Below are positions 17,365-25,989 of a DNA stretch of 64,000 nt, in pieces. How positions within the stretch are numbered: position 1 is the first letter of the stretch; each line of letters begins with the position of its first letter. A program made the translations under genes and the position numbers. Source of the DNA: Bacteroidota bacterium (lineage in GTDB: Bacteria > Bacteroidota > Bacteroidia > Cytophagales > Cytophagaceae); NCBI GenBank assembly GCA_023458555.1, contig JAEWYS010000006.1, positions 19,662 through 83,661 of the forward strand, read 5' to 3'. Under the pieces are notes generated by a model that saw only the letters and a program-made list of their open reading frames with translations, was not told the origin of the DNA and ran no database searches.

Positions 17365-19635
17365 ATGAAAACGACCCTATGCTATAGCTTATACCTGCTG
17401 GCAGGTATAATGGCACAACTGTGCATAATCAGCAGCACGGTGGCTCAGACTGCGCCTCCGCTGGTATTCGATGTAGAAAACAGAATACCCGCCAACTGCA
17501 ATGCTACTTTTGCTCCGACCGGCGCCTCCAATACGTATCTGCCCGATCCTTTCAGGCTGACAAACGGAAGCAGAGCAAGCACCTTTGATGAATGGACATG
17601 CCGGAGAAACCAGATCAAGTCGAATATCGAAAACTACGAAATAGGAACCAAGCCACCCAAACCTTCCAATGTAACGGCAACCTATTCAAATGGTGTATTG
17701 ACAGTCAGGGTAACAGAAAACGGTCAGACTCTGACACTGACTTCCAATGTCACAATGCCTTCCGGATCCGGTCCTTTTCCTGTAGTAATCGGAATGAACT
17801 CCCGCACCGGAAGCCTGTCGGCAAACCTTTTTTCGGATGTCATACAAATTCCGTTCAATCACGACCAGGTCGTTTCATACGCCAACGGGTCAGGCTCTGT
17901 CAACGCCAGCGATCCTTATTTCAGGCTATATCCAAACACCAATATCGGCAAATACAGCGCCTGGTCCTGGGGGATCAGCCGTCTGATTGACGGTATAGAA
18001 ATCGTAAGGGCGCAAATGAACGCTGACCCGAAACGAATCTGTGTGACGGGATGCAGCTACGCGGGCAAAATGGCGCTTTTTGCGGGCGCTTTCGATGAAA
18101 GGGTAGCGCTTACCATCGCCCAGGAATCCGGCGGCGGCGGCATCAATTCATGGAGAACATCTCAGGCTTTTACCGCCAGAACCGGAACAAACATTGAAAA
18201 AATTGACAACACCAACTATAGCTGGTTCAAAGGAAGCATGCGAACCCTAAATCCAAACACGCTCCCGCACGATCATCATGAACTCATTGCCATGATCGCT
18301 CCGAGAGCTTTCCTGGCGCTAGGCAACCCTGGCTTTGAATGGCTGGGTGATGAGTCCGGCTACAAATCCTGCATGGCAGCGCTGGAAGTATGGAAGGCCA
18401 TGGGCGTAGAGGATCGTTTTGGCTTTGATTTTACAGGTGGTCATAACCATTGCGCGGCTGCATCAGCGCAGAACAACTCTGTCACAGCTTTTGTCAATAA
18501 GTTTTTAAAGAACAATACAAGCTCCAATACAACGATCCGGATCAATCCCTCCCAAAACGGATTTAACCTGAATATGACTTCAGTAATAAACTGGACCACT
18601 CCGACGATCCGTTTTACACAGTCCAACCCCAACACGCCGTCGGTATCCATTACATCTCCGGCCAATGGCAGCACATTTGAGGCGGATGCCGGCATTACCT
18701 TCAGCACGCTGGTAACAGATGCCAACAACGATGTAGTAAAAGTGGAGTTTTTTTCAGGCTCCACCAAGCTGGGTGAAAGTGCTACGGCACCCTACAGCTT
18801 TACATGGACCAATGCCGGAGCCGGCACACATACCATCACTGCCAAAGCTACCGATGCCCAGAATCTGACCGGCACCTCCGGCGAAATAACCATTACGGTC
18901 CGGGCTCCCCGCCTGCCCTTCTCTGGCACACCCCATCAGCTTCCGGGCAAAATCGAAGCAGAAGCCTATGATCTGGGCGGAGAAGGAGTCGGCTATCATG
19001 AAGCAAACAACAATGGCAATGAAGGCGACGCCAGCTTCAGAAATGACCAGGTAGATATTGAAGAGACGCAGGACGAAGGCGGCGGCTATAATGTCGGCTA
19101 TATCCTGCGCGGCGAGTGGCTGTCCTATACCATAGAAGTCGACCAGTCAGGATCGTATGACCTGCACCTTCGCGTAGCGGTCAACGGAAGCAACCGAAGC
19201 ATGCATATTGAAATTGACGACCGGAATATTTCAGGACCTGTCATGCTCCCCAATACAGGCGGCTGGCAAAGCTGGCAAACCGTAACAGTTAACGACCTGA
19301 ATCTGACCGGGGGAAAACAGGTAATGAAGCTGGTATTTGACTCAGATTACCTCAATGTCAACTACATGATTTTTGAAGAAACAATCATAACAGCTGCACA
19401 AAACCGTCAGGAAACAGCTCATTTCAGCTGCTATCCCAATCCATATACCGATTATCTTACGATCACACGCGAAGGACTGTTTGACTACCAGCTGAGCGAT
19501 ATAAGCGGTATGGTACTGGAGTCCGGAAGCGGAGCCGATAATCAGCGTGTAGGACGCAATCTGCCCGGCGGCATCTATCTCCTGACGGTAACCAATCATC
19601 TGGGCAGAAAAACCGAAAAAGTCGTAAAAAAATAA
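17365..19635 (+). CDS. CE15 glucuronoyl esterase-like enzyme with Ig, CBM6 and T9SS sorting domains
   Basis: 756 aa, with four parts. A signal peptide ends near residue 28 (TVAQ). A CE15-like alpha/beta-hydrolase covers about 30-390, with nucleophile Ser231 in VTGCSYAGK, Glu254 in QESGGGG and His360 in GGHNHC, matching the Ser-Glu-His triad of glucuronoyl methylesterases that cut lignin-glucuronoxylan esters. An Ig-like domain spans about 415-515 (SITSPANGSTFEADAGI). A CBM6-type domain spans about 525-670 (GKIEAEAYDLGGEGVGYHEA). The last 75 residues are a T9SS type A sorting domain (CYPNPYTDYLTI, GIYLLTV, final KKVVKK-like basic end). It is probably exported through the outer membrane to act on plant cell wall. 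Confidence 0.88.
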   Translation: MKTTLCYSLYLLAGIMAQLCIISSTVAQTAPPLVFDVENRIPANCNATFAPTGASNTYLPDPFRLTNGSRASTFDEWTCRRNQIKSNIENYEIGTKPPKPSNVTATYSNGVLTVRVTENGQTLTLTSNVTMPSGSGPFPVVIGMNSRTGSLSANLFSDVIQIPFNHDQVVSYANGSGSVNASDPYFRLYPNTNIGKYSAWSWGISRLIDGIEIVRAQMNADPKRICVTGCSYAGKMALFAGAFDERVALTIAQESGGGGINSWRTSQAFTARTGTNIEKIDNTNYSWFKGSMRTLNPNTLPHDHHELIAMIAPRAFLALGNPGFEWLGDESGYKSCMAALEVWKAMGVEDRFGFDFTGGHNHCAAASAQNNSVTAFVNKFLKNNTSSNTTIRINPSQNGFNLNMTSVINWTTPTIRFTQSNPNTPSVSITSPANGSTFEADAGITFSTLVTDANNDVVKVEFFSGSTKLGESATAPYSFTWTNAGAGTHTITAKATDAQNLTGTSGEITITVRAPRLPFSGTPHQLPGKIEAEAYDLGGEGVGYHEANNNGNEGDASFRNDQVDIEETQDEGGGYNVGYILRGEWLSYTIEVDQSGSYDLHLRVAVNGSNRSMHIEIDDRNISGPVMLPNTGGWQSWQTVTVNDLNLTGGKQVMKLVFDSDYLNVNYMIFEETIITAAQNRQETAHFSCYPNPYTDYLTITREGLFDYQLSDISGMVLESGSGADNQRVGRNLPGGIYLLTVTNHLGRKTEKVVKK

Positions 19636-19675
19636 TGCCTCTGCTATAATATACTTCTGATTTTTTCATATCCGG

Positions 19676-19711
19676 ACAGGCTCCTCCTGCAATGATCGGA
19701 GGAGCCTGTTT
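19676..19711 (+). terminator. Terminator after the CE15 gene
   Basis: Perfect 12-bp stem ACAGGCTCCTCC / GGAGGAGCCTGT (19676-19687, 19698-19709) with a 10-base loop and a short T run. Confidence 0.7.
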
Positions 19712-20016
19712 AGCTGTATCACTCCGCCGGCTTTACTCCTGCCTGAAAGCAGCTCCGGCTCCTTCAATAATACATCCCTATCCGTTGAAAATGTCCGGTA
19801 AATGTCCTGACAAACCGGATATATCAAAAATTTCATAGCAGGCTTTTGATTCCATAGTGCCTGGCTATTCTTATGGAAGCACGCAGCCCTTAGGGCCTGC
19901 TTCCTTCCCTGTATCTTCTCTGAGCAGGCAAGAACCGGATAAACAGCCGGATAAAATCAGTGCCTGGCAAACCTATAGTCCGGATACCGGTATTATATCA
20001 GAAACCTCGCATAATC
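19712..20016. other. Intergenic region before the DUF3175 gene
   Basis: 305 bases. I see no gene, no clear promoter box and no repeat that also occurs elsewhere in the window. Confidence 0.35.
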
Positions 20017-20316
20017 ATGGCCAAAAACAGCAAAAAATCTTCCTCCAAATGGTCTTCCGGAGTTACCCGGAAAAGTGATGCGCTGGATCTGGAGAAAGGG
20101 ATTTTTACATCACGGGACCCTAAAAAAATCGCACGTTCGCTCAAAAAGTCAGCGGAAGAGAGCACCCGCAGAAAATCATCCCCTTTTCGTTCTGCCATGT
20201 CCATGCTTACATTTTATATCAACAGAGCAGGCAAGAATCTTGACAAGGAGCAGAAAGACGTGCTGGAGGAATCAAAAACGGAGCTTCGCAGAGCGTTTGG
20301 AAAAGCCGGTAAATAA
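20017..20316 (+). CDS. DUF3175 family small basic protein
   Basis: The ATG at 20017 gives a 99-aa Lys/Ser-rich protein; the frame runs further upstream without conserved sequence. It shows the family pattern: KWSSGVTRKSDALDLEKGIF, then a Lys-rich helix ending RKSSPFRSAMSMLTFYINRA and GKNL. DUF3175 proteins are small, basic and of unknown function, often found near stress genes. Plus strand, convergent with the SMP-30-like gene that follows. Confidence 0.82.
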   Translation: MAKNSKKSSSKWSSGVTRKSDALDLEKGIFTSRDPKKIARSLKKSAEESTRRKSSPFRSAMSMLTFYINRAGKNLDKEQKDVLEESKTELRRAFGKAGK

Positions 20317-20487
20317 AACAGGACACACCTGAGCCGGCCTGCCCTGCAAAAGTAAGCTAAAAACGAATTGAGCGCTGCCCGGATAAGACAAACGATACAG
20401 GCAAAAACAAGCATGCTCAGCTATCCGGGAGACCCGATTTTGCCGGGAGCGGTACTCCTTCCCGACATCCGGCAAACGGCAATTGTT

Positions 20488-21342
20488 TTATTTCTTCTGA
20501 ATCCTGTATGCCACCACTTTATTGCCAAAGAATGTAGGCACTACCCAAAAATCTCCTTTTTCGATATAGGTCAGGTCGGCGGCATTTATTTTTGAGGATC
20601 TGGTATCAAGCACTTTCCAGTTTTCACCTTTGGCATTCAGGTAGTATACCTCTCCTTCCCAGCTGGAGGCCAGATAGGTTCCCCGTGCGTCGGTAGCAAT
20701 TCCATCCACCCTGGGGATTTCTTTTGTCCACAATGTTGCCTTTTTGCTTTTCGGATCGACGGTATAGATTTTTCCCTGATTCATATTGGCCAGCAGAATC
20801 CTGTCCTTTTCCGCCAGGAGTCCGTTGGGCATATCCAGAGCGGCTCCTTCCAGCCATACCTCTATCTTGCCATTTTTGAGCCGGTATATCTTGTTGTCAA
20901 AGCTATCGCTTACATAGACGGTTCCGTCTTTGTCCACTGTTACATCGTTAAAGAATCTGGCCCCTGCCGGCGCATATTTTTTTACAACGGCAGCGCTGGC
21001 AAGATCTATTTCCACCAGCTCTGAGAGGTCACCCACATAAAGCCTGCCGCCGTATATGGCCATCCCTTTGGGATCATTGAGCCCGGTAATCCAGTGCAGA
21101 TTTTCAATCTCGCCGCTCAGCTTCAGCAGGGAAATAAAACCGTCACCATCCGGGGCGTCGTCATGAATCGCGTTCATGTTGGTGACCAGCAGCAAATCAT
21201 TCTGAGGGTTGTATACTACCGATTCCGGAATTCTCAGAACCGTATCCGATTCCCATATGCGGACAAGAGATACCGGAGCCTGCGCAAGGAGTGTGTAAAA
21301 CGAGGCATGCAGCAATGCCATTAAAAACAGTCTTTTTTTCAT
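20488..21342 (-). CDS. Exported SMP-30/gluconolactonase-like beta-propeller protein
   Basis: 284 aa with a signal peptide ending near residue 20 (LLAQ). The rest is a six-blade-type propeller with repeated strand pairs such as PKGMAIYGGRLYVGDLSELV and GTVYVSDSFDNKIYRL, and the metal-site-like NDVTVD and DMPNGL segments of SMP-30/NHL-type proteins. Likely a periplasmic sugar-lactone or ligand-binding protein; the exact substrate is not shown. An 80-base diverged copy of part of this gene lies at 21920-21996. Confidence 0.72.
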   Translation of the reverse strand: MKKRLFLMALLHASFYTLLAQAPVSLVRIWESDTVLRIPESVVYNPQNDLLLVTNMNAIHDDAPDGDGFISLLKLSGEIENLHWITGLNDPKGMAIYGGRLYVGDLSELVEIDLASAAVVKKYAPAGARFFNDVTVDKDGTVYVSDSFDNKIYRLKNGKIEVWLEGAALDMPNGLLAEKDRILLANMNQGKIYTVDPKSKKATLWTKEIPRVDGIATDARGTYLASSWEGEVYYLNAKGENWKVLDTRSSKINAADLTYIEKGDFWVVPTFFGNKVVAYRIQKK

Positions 21343-21371
21343 AATTTGGGTTTAATTGGGTTAAAGTCAGT

Positions 21372-21400
21372 CAAACCTACCTATTTTTTGGCAAAATCAA
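21372..21400 (-). promoter_or_regulatory. Bacteroidota-type promoter of the SMP-30-like gene
   Basis: On the minus strand TTG (21398-21400), 18 bases, then TAGGTTTG (21372-21379), a perfect TAnnTTTG -7 box, 29 bases before the start codon. Confidence 0.55.
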
Positions 21401-21477
21401 GCAGACGGCTGCCGGGTTTGTTCATCACCCCTGCTCTTCGGAATGCATCCGCTATACCCCGTGAAAGCGCCCGGACC

Positions 21478-21696
21478 CTAATAGCAGTACCCACAGGCTT
21501 TTTTCATTCCATACTGTTCGACTGCTTCTTTTTTGCTCACCCTGATCACTTCCCTGCTGCACCGCTTTAACCCTCTGCAGTATTCTTTATGATACGCGTA
21601 TGCAGAATTTCCTGTACAGATTAGCACGGTTTCCTCTTTACTGACCGGAAACTCAAAAGCGAAGGCTATTAACCATATTAGTAATACATTTCTCAT
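21478..21696 (-). CDS. Small exported Cys-motif protein, paralogue 1
   Basis: The ATG at 21696 gives 72 aa; the frame upstream is open but lacks a signal-like start. After a hydrophobic leader (MRNVLLIWLIAFAFEF) comes a compact core with the pattern CTG-x4-AYAYHKEYC-x2-L-x2-C, then KKEA-x2-YG-x2-KACGYCY. A second gene at 38445-38675 encodes the same core, and a decayed copy lies at 37877. Four or five fixed Cys suggest disulfides or metal binding in the envelope. No family name recognised. Confidence 0.72.
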   Translation of the reverse strand: MRNVLLIWLIAFAFEFPVSKEETVLICTGNSAYAYHKEYCRGLKRCSREVIRVSKKEAVEQYGMKKACGYCY

Positions 21697-21816
21697 ACGT
21701 TGTGCAACTATCAGCAAAATATATCGATACGCCAATTCTCTTCCTGGTGTTCCCAACCCTTAAAAGATCCCCTTATAGCAACCATGTAATTACTTGGCAT
21801 TATAGTAGTTATAAAT

Positions 21817-21863
21817 AAAAACCGGAAAAACCAGCTTCTTTGTAGCTGACTTTCCCGGTTTTC
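21817..21863 (-). terminator. Terminator of the DJ-1/PfpI gene
   Basis: Read on the minus strand: stem AAAACCGGGAAA / TTTTTCCGGTTTT with a nested CAGCT/AGCTG stem in the loop, then a T-rich tail. Lies about 150 bases past the stop at 22013. Confidence 0.65.
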
Positions 21864-21878
21864 TATGACGAATTGAAA

Positions 21879-21922
21879 AATCCTGCGATATGGGCTCCGG
21901 ATTACAGATCCGGAACAGCGGG
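21879..21922. repeat. REP-like palindromic element, copy A
   Basis: Contains TCCGGAT-5 bases-ATCCGGA and ends in ACAGCGGGG. A diverged copy with the same layout (AATCCT-CGATA, then the palindrome, then AGCG) lies at 38754-38804. Both copies follow a terminator hairpin and precede a small Cys-motif gene. Confidence 0.5.
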
Positions 21923-21996
21923 GATTTCTTTTGTCCGCAATGCTGCCTTTTGCTTTCCGGATCGACGGTACAGATTTTTCCCTTTCCCCATATTCT
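21920..21996 (-). pseudogene. Fragment duplicated from the SMP-30-like gene
   Basis: About 75 bases align with 20713-20786 of the SMP-30-like gene in the same orientation with only a handful of substitutions and one deleted base, which shifts the frame. The copied part corresponds to a single propeller strand region. It starts directly at the end of the REP-like element. Confidence 0.7.
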
Positions 21997-22012
21997 GACA
22001 AGGTTCTAGTAC

Positions 22013-22813
22013 TTATCGGAGTGTACCTTTCCGCTCATACTCTTTTAGCGCCTCAAGATACAGTTTTGTAAACGCCTCATTCGAATAAGGATTCTGACTG
22101 GTTATCAGCATCCGGTCCCGCAGGGCAAAATTGGCCTTCGGCTTACCCTTCCGGTAGATCAGTCCGAGCTTTTTGAGCTGCCTGCCGATCTTTCTGTTGG
22201 CTGGCTTCCCCTTCATAACAAAGGTTTCGATAAAGCATTCTTCCAGTCCTGTTACCGAGTTGACCGTATAGCCGATAAAGGGATTCTCTTCCCGCGGAAT
22301 GGCAAGAATCAGCGCCGGCGCATGACAAACCAGCCCGATGGGCTTACCCTGCTCCGAAAACTCTTTCAATATCCCGGACACCTTCCGGTCGTAAAACAGA
22401 TCCGACATCAGTCCCTGTCCGCCCGGAATGATCAAGCCGGTATAGCTGCCGGCATTTTCAAGGGCATATTCGAGTGTATAGGGCTTAGTAAACCGCTCAT
22501 CTTCCCTGACAAAATCCCGGGCTTCCGGCAAAAGCGCGCTCCTTTCACCCCAATAGCTTTCCTTGAGGCTTTCTCTGTCAATAGAGGATTTTATGCCATC
22601 CGGTGTTGCAAAATCAATCGCATAGCCAAGCTCTGCAATAGCCTTATAGGCCAGGTAAAACTCGCTCAGAAAGACCCCGGTTTCCTTATAGGTTTTACCT
22701 TTTTTAAGCGGCAGCTCACTGGCCGCGCTCATCACAAAGAGCACCTTTTTTTGTGCGCTGGCGGTCACTGAGACAAAAATGATGCTCAGTATCAGATAAA
22801 ATTTCTTTGTCAT
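22013..22813 (-). CDS. Exported DJ-1/PfpI (GATase1-like) family protein
   Basis: 266 aa with a signal peptide ending near residue 20 (ASAQ). The GATase1-like fold is clear: KKVLFVMSAA strand, IDFATPDG, GLIIPGGQGLMSDL, and the nucleophile elbow GLVCHAPALILA with the reactive Cys. This layout resembles Hsp31-type glyoxalase/deglycase proteins, which act on reactive carbonyls. An export signal is unusual for that family. The gene stands alone, with its own terminator downstream. Confidence 0.82.
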   Translation of the reverse strand: MTKKFYLILSIIFVSVTASAQKKVLFVMSAASELPLKKGKTYKETGVFLSEFYLAYKAIAELGYAIDFATPDGIKSSIDRESLKESYWGERSALLPEARDFVREDERFTKPYTLEYALENAGSYTGLIIPGGQGLMSDLFYDRKVSGILKEFSEQGKPIGLVCHAPALILAIPREENPFIGYTVNSVTGLEECFIETFVMKGKPANRKIGRQLKKLGLIYRKGKPKANFALRDRMLITSQNPYSNEAFTKLYLEALKEYERKGTLR

Positions 22814-22895
22814 GCTTTTCTTGTTTTAGAGTCAGACAGCAAAGAAACATCAAGGCAGCCAGCCCTGCATTAACCTATGTTTATGGATTCAGCTT

Positions 22896-24047
22896 TTACC
22901 TCCATACAGCAACGCGCTGCAACCTGGTATCTCCATCAGAAAGGAAAAGCTGAAGCAAATACAAGCCATTGGCCAGGCCGCCGGGATATATACGACCTTC
23001 TCCGGCCTTTTCCTCCGACATAACCCGCCCGGCCATATCAAGTACTCTGTATTTTACAAGACGATTCTCAAGTCCTGACAGGTCCAGCGAAGAATTTTCG
23101 GAAAGCACGAAAGTACCTCCAGCTGTATTCATGTCTTTAAATGATGTAATTACCGGTACGCTGACATCCAGAAAAAAATCTACCATTTTACCGAGATTTG
23201 CCTGAACATTATTGACTCCCGGGCCGTGCTGTCCACCTTGTACCAACAGATATTCACTTTCCACACCGGCCCCGGTCAACGCTTCATGAAAAAAACGACT
23301 CTGGCAATCCGGTACTACATTATCCTGACTGCCATGAAAAATCAGGAAAGGCGGATCTGTGGGATCTATATACGTCATTGGACTCAGCAACGCTGTTTTG
23401 TCCGGATTTGATGCCGGAGCAAATCCCAGTATATGAGCTTCAGGAGAGTTCCCGTCCTTGTATGTCCTGCAGTTTTCCATCCGGGAAAAATCAATAGGGC
23501 CAAACCAGTCACATACGGCATGTACCTTGCTGCTAAAGGAAGTATAATTTCCCAGATTGCCCTCTACATCCATAGTTGCAGAGCCAACAGTATATTGTTT
23601 TACCCCATTGCCTGTTCCGGCTAATGAAGCCAGATGCCCACCGGATGAACTACCACTTATTCCGATAAAAGTTGTATCCAGCTTATAATCGGCAGCTTTG
23701 CCCCGAAGAAATCGTATTGCCGCCTTTATATCGTGAATTTGTGCAGGAAATTTCGCATCGCTGCTGGAACGGTGATTAGGGACTACTACCGCAAAACCCG
23801 CATCCAGAAGGGCCGCACCAATCGTATTCATGTCCGTTCCCTTAGAGTTATTACTATACCAGGCACTTCCGTATATGTATATAACTACAGGATAGTTGTC
23901 TTTTACCGTTTGGGGCAAATAAATATCCAAATTGTGATATCCCTGGCCATCACCGACATAGTTTAAGTTGGAATATAGCTGAGAATATTGCTGAGCCATG
24001 CCACCAATCCAGGTGAACATAAAAAATATGCATAAAAAGTTTTTCAT
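22896..24047 (-). CDS. Exported alpha/beta-hydrolase esterase (BD-FAE-like) with T9SS sorting domain
   Basis: 383 aa. The signal peptide ends near residue 18 (GMAQ). The hydrolase covers about 30-290, with an oxyanion region at 58-62 (IYGSAW), nucleophile Ser134 in GISGSSSGGHLA, Asp in HGSQDNVVP and His in VQGGQHGPG. This resembles BD-FAE/acetylxylan-type carbohydrate esterases. The last 75 residues are a T9SS type A sorting domain (VKYRVLDMAGRVM, LANGLYLLQLF, basic end). With the CE15 enzyme it gives two T9SS-exported esterases within 7 kb, consistent with plant polysaccharide use. Confidence 0.85.
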   Translation of the reverse strand: MKNFLCIFFMFTWIGGMAQQYSQLYSNLNYVGDGQGYHNLDIYLPQTVKDNYPVVIYIYGSAWYSNNSKGTDMNTIGAALLDAGFAVVVPNHRSSSDAKFPAQIHDIKAAIRFLRGKAADYKLDTTFIGISGSSSGGHLASLAGTGNGVKQYTVGSATMDVEGNLGNYTSFSSKVHAVCDWFGPIDFSRMENCRTYKDGNSPEAHILGFAPASNPDKTALLSPMTYIDPTDPPFLIFHGSQDNVVPDCQSRFFHEALTGAGVESEYLLVQGGQHGPGVNNVQANLGKMVDFFLDVSVPVITSFKDMNTAGGTFVLSENSSLDLSGLENRLVKYRVLDMAGRVMSEEKAGEGRIYPGGLANGLYLLQLFLSDGDTRLQRVAVWR

Positions 24048-24273
24048 ACTATTGTATTTCAGTTATAAATTTGAGATTAGACGAAGCAGGCAGCAAAAAG
24101 TAAACACGATATTCTATTACTTATCAAACTATTAAGACAACACGCTCATTGTCCGTAAAAGTCTGTGGAAGCGCCACCCGCCGAAGGCGAAGCGACTGGA
24201 ACAATACGTTATTTCAACTCCTGAGTAAGGGTGGATATGCTCTCAGGTCTTAAGACAATCCGGTGACAAACAC

Positions 24274-24519
24274 CTATCTTTGCCCTTTAAAATATCCATA
24301 TATTGATAAGGCCATCAGAAAAACGACCAAACCTAATTGAATCTGTGTTATTATTCGTATTCTAAATGCTGAATCAATTAATTGACTATAAGATACTCCG
24401 TACCTCTCCACAACATTCTTCAATTCTACTTCGATACATAAATACAGATACATTGAAAAAATAAAAACTAAAAATAGCAACACGAATATTACTAAACTGG
24501 ACTTATTCATAAAATACAA
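24274..24519 (-). CDS. Small two-helix membrane protein, unknown
   Basis: 81 aa (or 78 from the second Met). Two hydrophobic segments, about residues 8-28 and 60-76, flank a polar loop. AT-rich like the island next to it. It lies just outside the IS3 left inverted repeat, on the same strand as the island genes, so it may be a leftover of the island. No family recognised. Confidence 0.5.
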   Translation of the reverse strand: MYFMNKSSLVIFVLLFLVFIFSMYLYLCIEVELKNVVERYGVSYSQLIDSAFRIRIITQIQLGLVVFLMALSIYGYFKGQR

Positions 24520-24617
24520 CTATCAGGCAATCTTCTAAAGTAAAAAAATTATTGGGAGATTAACTTCTTGCTATTATTTTTGTCTCACTCCCCTAATTAT
24601 TGGACAGAAACGCAAAA

Positions 24618-25586
24618 TCAGTTTAGAAGATTTTGCTTATTATTTGCCTGCACAAAGGTAGCGAACACTTCATTTCTGTCAAGGGCATGACAAGTGCCTC
24701 GTGCCTCGGCACCCTTGACAACAATTCCGTTTTTCGCTCCGGTTTTGCTGGGCAAATATTCCGAAAAAAATAGTTCCCAGTATTTTTGAGGGGATAACAT
24801 CCCGATCGATCCATGACGTCTGCGGTTGTTATAGAACCTGTAGTAATCCTCTATTTTCCATTTGGCATACTCTAAACTGTCGAACCAGTATCTTCGGATC
24901 ACTTCACGCTCTATGATGCTATGAAGGGCTTCGAAATACGCATTCTCTTCCGGGGTCGCTATATGGGTAAATTCCTGATTCACGTTATTGCTTTTCAGAA
25001 ACTCCCTGACCGCATGTGCTACAAACTGGCTCCCGTTATCATTGCGTATGGTAATACCTTCTACCTTATATTCCTGAATGATACCGTCAAGCAGCAAGAC
25101 CACATCATGCTTTCGGATGCTGGATTTTAACAGATGACCAAGAACTTTTCTGGTACATACGTCTATGACAGTAAGCAGGTATACATTGCGCTTTTCTCCA
25201 TGAATATACACATACTTGATATCCATGGAAAGGTATTGCATGGGATGAACTGCCTGAATCCTGCGCTGTTTAACAAACTGCCTTTTTTCCGCATTACTGA
25301 TACGCTTACCAAGCAAGAGCTTACTTTCATTCATCAGACGATATACCTTCTTATGATTAATCACAAAGCCAAGATCTTTTAATTCCGGTGTCACTTTCTG
25401 GTAGCCATAACAGACAAACTCCACTGAACGGATCTTTTTGATTGTTTCAATCACGACCGTATTACCCACTATCCTTCCATTGGTTAACCTGGTATAGGTA
25501 CTAGGTTTACGTCCGGCTTTACCTGATGATGAACGGTAATAATAGCTACTCCTTTGCTGACCTGTCCAGCTCAAAAGATATGTCAT
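24618..25586 (-). CDS. IS3 transposase OrfB (DDE integrase core)
   Basis: 322 aa. The N-terminal part carries the HTH_21-type region (YGYQKVTPELKDLGFVINHK-like), followed by the rve/DDE core: D in LSMDIKYVYI, D in IRNDNGSQF and E in TPEENAYFEALHS, then the R-R-x-H-G end (NNRRRHGSIGMLSP). It cuts and joins DNA ends. Its frame is open upstream into orfA, so it is probably made mainly as an OrfAB fusion by -1 frameshifting near the A6 run at 25628-25633. No inactivating lesion is seen. Confidence 0.92.
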   Translation of the reverse strand: MTYLLSWTGQQRSSYYYRSSSGKAGRKPSTYTRLTNGRIVGNTVVIETIKKIRSVEFVCYGYQKVTPELKDLGFVINHKKVYRLMNESKLLLGKRISNAEKRQFVKQRRIQAVHPMQYLSMDIKYVYIHGEKRNVYLLTVIDVCTRKVLGHLLKSSIRKHDVVLLLDGIIQEYKVEGITIRNDNGSQFVAHAVREFLKSNNVNQEFTHIATPEENAYFEALHSIIEREVIRRYWFDSLEYAKWKIEDYYRFYNNRRRHGSIGMLSPQKYWELFFSEYLPSKTGAKNGIVVKGAEARGTCHALDRNEVFATFVQANNKQNLLN

Positions 25587-25612
25587 GCTACACTTTGTCT
25601 TATACTTACTGA

Positions 25613-25930
25613 TTACAACTTTCCGTATTTTTTGTAGTGTTCCGTTTTTTTTATAAGCTCAGTTTTTACCTCCAGTTCAAGAGCCTGGTTCGCTACGATC
25701 TTTTTCAGACGCTCATTTTCTTCCTGCAAAGCTCTTAGCTCCGGATCTATTGTTTTGTATTGAGGAATCAGGCCATCTTTGCCTTTACTTTCGAACTGAT
25801 GCTTCCAGCGGTAAAAAAGGCCCTGTGACAGATCATGACGACGACACGTGTTTAACATGCCTTCGGACTCCGCTTCTCGAAGTATTTGCATCTTCTGATC
25901 TACACTAAAATGTCTTCTTGTTTTTCCCAT
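25613..25930 (-). CDS. IS3 transposase OrfA (HTH, leucine zipper)
   Basis: 105 aa with an N-terminal helix-turn-helix (KMQILREAESEGMLNTC, then LSQGLFYRWKHQF) and a C-terminal coiled coil (LRALQEENERLKKIVANQAL). It binds the inverted repeats and dimerises. The stop lies 26 bases before the OrfB ATG, with OrfB in the -1 frame. Confidence 0.9.
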   Translation of the reverse strand: MGKTRRHFSVDQKMQILREAESEGMLNTCRRHDLSQGLFYRWKHQFESKGKDGLIPQYKTIDPELRALQEENERLKKIVANQALELEVKTELIKKTEHYKKYGKL

Positions 25931-25989
25931 TGTTTTACTAAATTAACTCTACTAAATTATTTCCCAAATTTAGTCCAGTCTATTAGGGG

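Larger units (their letters stand above)
24590..25989 (-). mobile_element. IS3-family insertion sequence, about 1.4 kb
   Basis: Imperfect terminal inverted repeats: CCCCTAATTATTGGACAGAAA at the left (24590-24610) and its counterpart at 25969-25989 (TTTAGTCCAGTCTATTAGGGG). Between them lie orfA and orfB on the minus strand in the -1 relation of IS3. I find no target-site duplication, which suggests a deletion next to the element or later decay. Confidence 0.85.

Noticed and set aside
24269..24277. Perfect TATCTTTG box on the plus strand
   Set aside because: It would be antisense to the small membrane protein gene, has no TTG at the right distance and no plus-strand gene downstream.
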